A stretch of 64,000 nt of DNA, from assembly GCF_017161405.1 (NCBI RefSeq), contig NZ_CP071051.1:868001-932000 (forward strand), in the 5' to 3' direction. Source of the stretch: Leucobacter sp. CX169. Lineage in GTDB: Bacteria > Actinomycetota > Actinomycetes > Actinomycetales > Microbacteriaceae. Shown here piece by piece: positions 59,768 through 64,000 of this stretch (positions within the stretch are counted from its first letter, which is position 1; every line of letters begins with the position of its first letter). The position numbers were made by a program, and so were the translations under genes. The notes under the pieces were generated by a model. That model was not told the DNA's origin. It did no database searches and saw only the letters and a list, made by a program, of their open reading frames with translations.

Positions 59768-60126
59768 CACAAATAGAACTCAGCGAAACGGAGACCGACC
59801 GTGTGTTCCACGCACTCGCGGCGGCTACCCGGCGGGACATCCTGCGCCGCACCACCAGCGCGGAGCAGTCGGTCTCGGCCCTGGCCGGCGACTATGACAT
59901 GTCCTTCGCCGCGGTGCAGAAGCACGTCGCCGTCCTCGAGGCCGCGGGCCTCGTCATCAAGCGCGCCGAGGGACGCGAGCGGCTGGTCCGCGCGAATCCG
60001 GAGATGATCGCCCGGGCTCGGGCGCTGCTCGCCCGCTACGAAGACCTCTGGAGGGCGCGAGTCGACCGGCTCGACGCGTTCCTCGCTGAACCGCAGGATC
60101 ACGACCCACTCATCACAGGAGATTGA
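59761..60126 (+). CDS. ArsR-family helix-turn-helix repressor (SRPBCC-linked type)
   Basis: A 121-residue winged-helix protein: FHALAAATRRDILRRTTSAE, SALAGDYDMSFAAVQKHVAV, LEAAGLVIKRAEGRERLVRA. No metal-binding cysteines, as is normal for the group paired with AHSA1/SRPBCC genes. The mRNA is probably leaderless. Followed after one base by the SRPBCC gene. Confidence 0.92.
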   Translation: MVAQIELSETETDRVFHALAAATRRDILRRTTSAEQSVSALAGDYDMSFAAVQKHVAVLEAAGLVIKRAEGRERLVRANPEMIARARALLARYEDLWRARVDRLDAFLAEPQDHDPLITGD

Positions 60127-60127
60127 C

Positions 60128-61108
60128 ATGCCCGTCACGAACATCACTACCGACCCCGAGGCACTCACCATGACGGTGACCGCCGAATTCGCCGCCCCGG
60201 TGGACCGGCTCTGGTCGGCATTCACGAACCCGCGTCAGCTCGAGCGATTCTGGGGCCCGCCCGGCTGGCCCGCCACCTTCACCGAGTTTGACCTCTCTGT
60301 TGGCGGCAAGGCGCAGTACCGCATGGACGGGCCCAAGGGCGAGCGCTCGGCCGGATCGTGGGAGTTCCTCGCCATCGACGGGCCGCGCGGCTTTGAGATC
60401 CTCGACTCGTTCGTCGACGCGGACGGGCAGCCGCTCGAGGGGTTCCCGGCGATGCGCATGACATTCTCGTTCGAGTCCACCGACGAGGGCAGCCGCATGG
60501 TGAACCGGAGCTACTTCGATTCGGTCGAGGCGCTCGAACAAGTGGTCGGGATGGGGGCCGTCGAAGGCACCCGGATGGCGATGGACCAGCTCGATCTCGT
60601 GCTGGCAGACCTCCGCGAGTACGCGCAGGGCAAGGGGACTCACCTCGAGAAGCTGGACGACACCCACGTGCGCATCACGCGGCTCGTGGAGGGCCCGCGC
60701 GAGCTCGTCTGGCGCGCGCACCACGAGCCCGAGCTGATGCGGCAGTGGCTGCTCGGCCCCGACGGGTGGGAAATCACGGAGTGCACTGTCGCTTCTGCCG
60801 CCGGCGAGAGCTACCGCACCTCCTGGGCGCCGGTCGGGGACACCCCGGGCGAAGCGTTCGGGTTCGAGGGTGAGGCGTTGCTCGTCGATGCGCCGAGGCG
60901 CGCGGTCACGACCGAGCGCATGCAGGGCACCGAGGGCCCCGCGACCCTCAACGACCTGAACCTGTACGAGGAGGACGGTGCGACGCTCATCACGCTATTG
61001 ATCGAGTACCCGGATGTCGAGACCCGAGACATGATCCTGGGTACCGGGATGGTTGACGGCATGGAGGCCTCGTACGCGCGGCTCGAGAGCGCGGTGCTCG
61101 CGGCCTAG
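60128..61108 (+). CDS. Tandem SRPBCC/AHSA1-domain protein
   Basis: A 326-residue protein with two AHSA1 domains. First: APVDRLWSAFTNPRQLERFW and VGGKAQYRMDGPKG (about 20-155). Second: EGPRELVWRAHHEPELMRQW (about 185-325), with VDAPRRAVTTERMQG. Such domains bind hydrophobic ligands. Co-transcribed with the ArsR repressor, which may respond to the same ligand. Single-domain forms are more common; the tandem may be a fusion of duplicates. Confidence 0.9.
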   Translation: MPVTNITTDPEALTMTVTAEFAAPVDRLWSAFTNPRQLERFWGPPGWPATFTEFDLSVGGKAQYRMDGPKGERSAGSWEFLAIDGPRGFEILDSFVDADGQPLEGFPAMRMTFSFESTDEGSRMVNRSYFDSVEALEQVVGMGAVEGTRMAMDQLDLVLADLREYAQGKGTHLEKLDDTHVRITRLVEGPRELVWRAHHEPELMRQWLLGPDGWEITECTVASAAGESYRTSWAPVGDTPGEAFGFEGEALLVDAPRRAVTTERMQGTEGPATLNDLNLYEEDGATLITLLIEYPDVETRDMILGTGMVDGMEASYARLESAVLAA

Positions 61109-61148
61109 CGGTCGCGGTCGGCGAGGGCCGAGCAGGTACCGTAGAGGC

Positions 61149-62405
61149 ATGAGCCTTCCCCGCGGTCCCATGAAGACCCCGCCCTCGCTGCCGCTGCCGA
61201 AACTCGAGAACCTCGGCACGTCGTCTCCCGTGCGTACCGGCGCCCGCGGGGTGTCAAAGCGGTCGAACATCCCGGCGTTCGAGGTCATGCGGATTACCGG
61301 CGAGGTTGAGCGTCGTCGGGCCGCGGGCCGCGATATCGTCTCGCTCTGCGCGGGCGAGCCGAGCGCCCGCGCGATCCCCGGCGTGCTCCGCCCCGCCGGC
61401 TACACGAGCCCGCTCGGCACGGCGCCGCTTCGCGAAGCCATCGCCGGGCACTATGCGAACTGGCACGGCGTCGACGTCGACCCCGGACGGGTGGCCGTCA
61501 CCACCGGGTCGTCCGGCGCGTTTCAGCTCGGGTTCCTCGCCGCGTTCGACCCGGGCGATCGGGTCGCGCTCGCCGTTCCCGGGTACCCGGCGTACCGCAA
61601 CATCCTGACGGCCCTCGGCGTACAGGTCGTCGACCTGGTCGCGACGCACGAGACGCGCTACCAGCCGACGCCCGCCCTGCTCGACGCGGCCGAGGCGGAG
61701 CACGGGCCGATCGCCGGCCTCGTGCTCGCCTCTCCCGCGAACCCGACCGGCACGATGCTCGATCGATCCGAGCTCGCCGCGATCGTCGCCTGGTGCCGCG
61801 GCCACGGCACGCGGCTCGTCAGTGACGAGATCTACCACGGCATCACCTATCCGGCGCCGGGGGCGGCCGACCCCCGTGGGGTCAGCGCGTGGGAATTCGG
61901 CGACGACTCGATCGTGGTGAATTCGTTCTCGAAGTATTGGGGCATGACCGGCTGGCGGCTCGGCTGGGCGCTCCTCCCAGAGGAGCTCGTCGCCCCGTTC
62001 GAGGCGCTCGCGAGCAATTTCGCCCTCTCGCCGCCGGCGCCGGCCCAGCAGGTCGCGCTCGACGCATTCAGCCCCGAGACCTACGCCGACCGTGACGCCG
62101 TGGTGGCGGGCTTCGCTCGCGCCCGCGCGCTCATCCTGTCGGCGGAGTCGGAACTGAACTGGGGCCCGGCGGCGCCGTCGGACGGCGCGTTTTACTACTA
62201 CTCAGACCTGGGCCCGCAACTCGAGCGCTTTGCCGACTCGTCAGCATACGCCCGGGCGGTGCTGGACGGCGCCGACGTCGCGCTCGTGCCGGGAATCGAC
62301 TTCGACCCCGTTGGGGGTGCGCGCACCGTCCGGCTCTCCTACGCCGCGGGGGAGTCCGCGGTGGCGGAGGCGCTCGAGCGGATCCTGCGGTTTCAGGAAA
62401 AGTAG
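61149..62405 (+). CDS. Class I/II pyridoxal-phosphate aminotransferase
   Basis: A 418-residue aminotransferase. VSKRSNIPAFEVMRITGEVE start, TGSSGAFQLGFLAAFD, ASPANPTGTML (Asn/Pro), LVSDEIYHGITY (Asp, Tyr) and VNSFSKYWGMTGWRLGW with the Schiff-base Lys. The first 35 residues are Pro-rich and unlike the family. TACCGT ends six bases before the ATG at 61149; ATG 61170 is an alternative. Amino-donor and acceptor unknown. Confidence 0.9.
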   Translation: MSLPRGPMKTPPSLPLPKLENLGTSSPVRTGARGVSKRSNIPAFEVMRITGEVERRRAAGRDIVSLCAGEPSARAIPGVLRPAGYTSPLGTAPLREAIAGHYANWHGVDVDPGRVAVTTGSSGAFQLGFLAAFDPGDRVALAVPGYPAYRNILTALGVQVVDLVATHETRYQPTPALLDAAEAEHGPIAGLVLASPANPTGTMLDRSELAAIVAWCRGHGTRLVSDEIYHGITYPAPGAADPRGVSAWEFGDDSIVVNSFSKYWGMTGWRLGWALLPEELVAPFEALASNFALSPPAPAQQVALDAFSPETYADRDAVVAGFARARALILSAESELNWGPAAPSDGAFYYYSDLGPQLERFADSSAYARAVLDGADVALVPGIDFDPVGGARTVRLSYAAGESAVAEALERILRFQEK

Positions 62406-62443
62406 GTAGAACCAGCGGTGGCCCGCCGAGGCGCCACGTCTCG

Positions 62444-62842
62444 CTATTTGACGAGCGGGATCTGCGTTGCTTCGGCAGCTTGCTCGATCGAGCCCAGGTT
62501 GGTGACGTGTTCGAAGCCCGCGGCCTCCATCTGGGCGACCGCCTGGCTCGAGCGATTTCCGGAGCGACAGTACACGACATACTCGGCTTCGGGGTCGAGG
62601 CTGGGCAGTGCCGCGGTGAACGCTCCGCTGGAGAAGTCAAGGAGTTCGGCGCCCGAAAGGTGTCCGGCGGCAAATTCCTCGGGAGTGCGTACGTCTAGCA
62701 CCACCGTGTCGCTCGTGACCGCAACCGGTTCGGCTGGCGCGCTCGTGCACGCGGTCAATGCGGCAGTGATCGTGACCGCGCCGATGAGGGCGGTCACGAT
62801 CGCCGAGACGCGGCGGCGTGGGGTGGAGCGTGCGGGGTGCAT
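62444..62842 (-). CDS. Rhodanese-domain lipoprotein
   Basis: A 132-residue lipoprotein: basic start, hydrophobic core, lipobox LTAC (Cys32), then a single rhodanese domain: VVLDVRTPEEFAAGHLSGA and active loop YCRSGNRSSQ (Cys92, with Arg). Sulfurtransferase outside the membrane. Last gene of the operon facing the CstR-like regulator; 7 bases after the microprotein stop. Confidence 0.9.
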   Translation of the reverse strand: MHPARSTPRRRVSAIVTALIGAVTITAALTACTSAPAEPVAVTSDTVVLDVRTPEEFAAGHLSGAELLDFSSGAFTAALPSLDPEAEYVVYCRSGNRSSQAVAQMEAAGFEHVTNLGSIEQAAEATQIPLVK

Positions 62843-62849
62843 GCGGGGC

Positions 62850-62969
62850 CTAGCGCTCGCAGGCGCAGCGGTCGGCAACCGCGACGCCCTCGAGGGCGTC
62901 CTCGATGTGTTCGCCGCAGCCGGCCCAGGTCGGCTTCGAGCAGTTCTCGCAGGTGATTCGTGCGCACAT
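62850..62969 (-). CDS. Cysteine-rich microprotein (39 aa), WAGCG family
   Basis: Starts MCARITCENCSKPTWAGCG and ends DRCACER. Cysteines at 2, 7, 10, 18, 35 and 37, and His21 (CGEH). It aligns without gaps to the microprotein at 63398-63583 over the first 35 positions. AAAAGG lies ahead of the ATG. The pattern suggests a zinc knuckle or redox/persulfide carrier. Similar tiny proteins with CxxCxKxTWAGCGxH occur widely, also in fungi as far as I recall, with no known function. Confidence 0.82.
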   Translation of the reverse strand: MCARITCENCSKPTWAGCGEHIEDALEGVAVADRCACER

Positions 62970-63014
62970 AATGGATCCTTTTCAGTACGGGTGAGGGTGA
63001 CGGGAAAGTAGAAG

Positions 63015-63386
63015 TTACTGGGCGGTCGCCTGCTGCGCGGCGATCTGGCGACGCACGTCGTCCATGTCGAGCGCGCGGGCACCGGCGATGAGCTCGTCGA
63101 GCTGCGCGGGCGGCAGCGCGCCGGCCTGCGAGAACACGCCGATGCCATCGCGGAAGACCATCAGCGTCGGGATCGACGTGATGCGGAAGCCGGCGGCGAG
63201 ATCCTGCTCGGCCTCGGTGTCGACCGAGCCGAAGACGATGTCGGGGTTTGCCTCGGACGCGGCCTCGTAGGTCGGCGCGAACGCCTTGCAGGGGCCGCAC
63301 CAGGCGGCCCAGAAGTCAACGAGGACGATGCCGTCGGCCGAGACCGTCTCGGCAAAGTTGGTGCTCGTGAGTTCGGTGGTGGCCAT
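63015..63386 (-). CDS. Thioredoxin
   Basis: A 123-residue thioredoxin. Active site FWAAWCGPCKAFAP (Cys30, Cys33), with SIPTLMVFRDG (cis-Pro) later. Cytoplasmic, no signal. It lies between the two microprotein genes, 11 bases after the first stop. It could reduce persulfides formed during sulfide stress. The main housekeeping trxA is likely elsewhere. Confidence 0.94.
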   Translation of the reverse strand: MATTELTSTNFAETVSADGIVLVDFWAAWCGPCKAFAPTYEAASEANPDIVFGSVDTEAEQDLAAGFRITSIPTLMVFRDGIGVFSQAGALPPAQLDELIAGARALDMDDVRRQIAAQQATAQ

Positions 63387-63397
63387 GGTGGATTCTC

Positions 63398-63583
63398 CTA
63401 TCGGCGGAAGATTCGAGCGAAAAAGCCTGGGCGTTCGGCCCGGGCGGCGTCAATCTGCGCCTGGGTATGTGAGCCGCCGCACCAGTTTGACGCGGGAACG
63501 CTCATTTTTACCTGAGCGACATGCTGGCCGCAGCCGGCCCACGTGGTCTTCGTGCAGGTGCGGCAGGTGGTCGGGCGACACAT
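63398..63583 (-). CDS. Cysteine-rich microprotein (61 aa), WAGCG family
   Basis: Starts MCRPTTCRTCTKTTWAGCGQ. Cysteines 2, 7, 10, 18, 35 and His21 are at the same positions as in the 39-residue paralogue. The extra C-terminal 25 residues are basic with a helix (QIDAARAERPGFFARIFRR). GAGGA precedes the ATG. First gene of the minus-strand operon, directly under the two operators. Confidence 0.85.
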   Translation of the reverse strand: MCRPTTCRTCTKTTWAGCGQHVAQVKMSVPASNWCGGSHTQAQIDAARAERPGFFARIFRR

Positions 63584-63616
63584 GGGCGGTCCTCAATTCG
63601 GATCATTGGCTGAAAG

Positions 63617-63634
63617 GATACCCCCGGGGGTATC
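63617..63634. promoter_or_regulatory. CsoR/CstR-type operator 1
   Basis: GATACCCCCGGGGGTATC, perfect 18-bp palindrome with the TACCCC/GGGGTA core of CsoR/CstR sites. Confidence 0.85.
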
Positions 63635-63643
63635 TCTGAAATC

Positions 63644-63659
63644 ATACCCCAGGGGGTAT
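63644..63659. promoter_or_regulatory. CsoR/CstR-type operator 2
   Basis: ATACCCC-AG-GGGGTAT, perfect 7-bp arms. Its centre is 26 bp from the centre of operator 1. It is nearer the regulator gene. Confidence 0.85.
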
Positions 63660-63694
63660 CCTGGATGTCAAGCTCGTTCGATGAGAGGACTCCC

Positions 63695-63982
63695 ATGACA
63701 GACGTAACTCCGAGTCAGTCGCTTCGTGACCAGGAGGCGCAGCGCAAGTTGGTGAACCGGTTGCGTCGTGCGCACGGGCAACTTGCGGCCGTCATTACCG
63801 CCGTTGAGAACGAGGCGCACTGCCGCGAGGTTGTGCAGCAGCTCTCAGCGGTGTCGAAGGCGCTCGATCGCGCCGGTTTCCTGGTGATTTCCCACGCGCT
63901 CCAGGAGTGCCTGAGCGATCCCGATGGCGAGAACGTCGCGCAGAAGGACGAGCTCGAGAAGTTGTTTCTCTCCCTGGCCTAG
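63695..63982 (+). CDS. cstR: CsoR/RcnR-family regulator, CstR-like (persulfide sensor)
   Basis: A 95-residue DUF156 protein. RLRRAHGQLAAVITAVENEA, then Cys43 and LISHALQEC-like end ISHALQEC with Cys72. The spacing Cys-x28-Cys is that of CsoR and CstR. At the third CsoR copper ligand (His61 in M. tuberculosis) this protein has Ala68; CstR has Asn. So it should not bind Cu(I) as CsoR does and fits the per/polysulfide-sensing CstR group. ATG at 63695 has GAGAGGA upstream. Divergent from the microprotein-thioredoxin-rhodanese operon; its own downstream genes lie beyond the window. Confidence 0.85.
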   Translation: MTDVTPSQSLRDQEAQRKLVNRLRRAHGQLAAVITAVENEAHCREVVQQLSAVSKALDRAGFLVISHALQECLSDPDGENVAQKDELEKLFLSLA

Positions 63983-64000
63983 GGAGGCGATGCGGCTAGC

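Overview
High-GC DNA with dense, mostly overlapping genes and a typical actinobacterial core: WhiB1, a SigH/SigR-type sigma factor with its zinc anti-sigma factor, and aroA-rsgA. Overall gene content suggests Microbacteriaceae, possibly Leucobacter; the genus is an inference from content only. I see no rRNA, tRNA, CRISPR array, transposase, phage gene or origin. The window looks like ordinary chromosome with several small accessory pathways.

Layout. 1-5.6 kb: whiB1 (cut by the window edge), a small membrane protein, Bcp, RsgA, AroA, the SigH/RshA pair and a DUF1684 protein. 5.5-12.6 kb: tyrosine phosphatase, a complete oligopeptide/nickel-type ABC transporter operon, and an alpha/beta hydrolase. 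12.7-18 kb: an iron-box-controlled SIP-like protein, an HEEVH protein coupled to a degenerate arginase, DUF3097, an EntS-like MFS exporter, and a 3-hydroxyisobutyryl-CoA hydrolase. 18-22.7 kb: manganese-type ABC transporter with a strong upstream palindrome, NUDIX, paired SMR exporters, and an unknown coiled protein. 22.7-25.9 kb: GntR and kinase divergent from a class III PLP lyase (hydroxylysine/phosphoethanolamine type). 25.9-30 kb: GNAT, glutathione peroxidase, a lipoprotein coupled to a divergent SAH-hydrolase homologue, and PAP2.

30-37 kb: MFS, carboxylesterase and amidohydrolase, then a complete polar amino-acid ABC transporter. 37-42.4 kb: DUF5684 protein, DHA2 efflux pump, LysR and a PLP decarboxylase. 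42.4-47.7 kb: a very strong hairpin, enoyl-CoA hydratase, a tiny membrane protein, and the FadD-DUF885-YchJ operon. 47.7-53.6 kb: a small acidic protein, a DEAD-box helicase with RGG-like tail, and a large RecB/Cas4-like nuclease-helicase. 53.7-58.7 kb: PucR, APC permease, an unknown protein and an alcohol dehydrogenase. 58.8-62.4 kb: RluA, an ArsR-SRPBCC pair and an aminotransferase.

62.4-64 kb: the most interesting block. A CsoR-family regulator with the CstR (persulfide-sensor) cysteine pattern faces, across two CsoR/CstR-type operators, an operon of two paralogous cysteine-rich microproteins, thioredoxin and a rhodanese lipoprotein. This looks like a sulfane-sulfur response module in which the microproteins have no assigned role.

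Two window-wide signals stand out. The octamer GGATCCTG (often within the palindrome CAGGATCCTG) is strongly over-represented, including in non-coding DNA, and is biased to one strand. Many genes have a TANNNT -10 box ending 6-9 bases before the start codon, which indicates frequent leaderless transcripts. All counts were made by eye.
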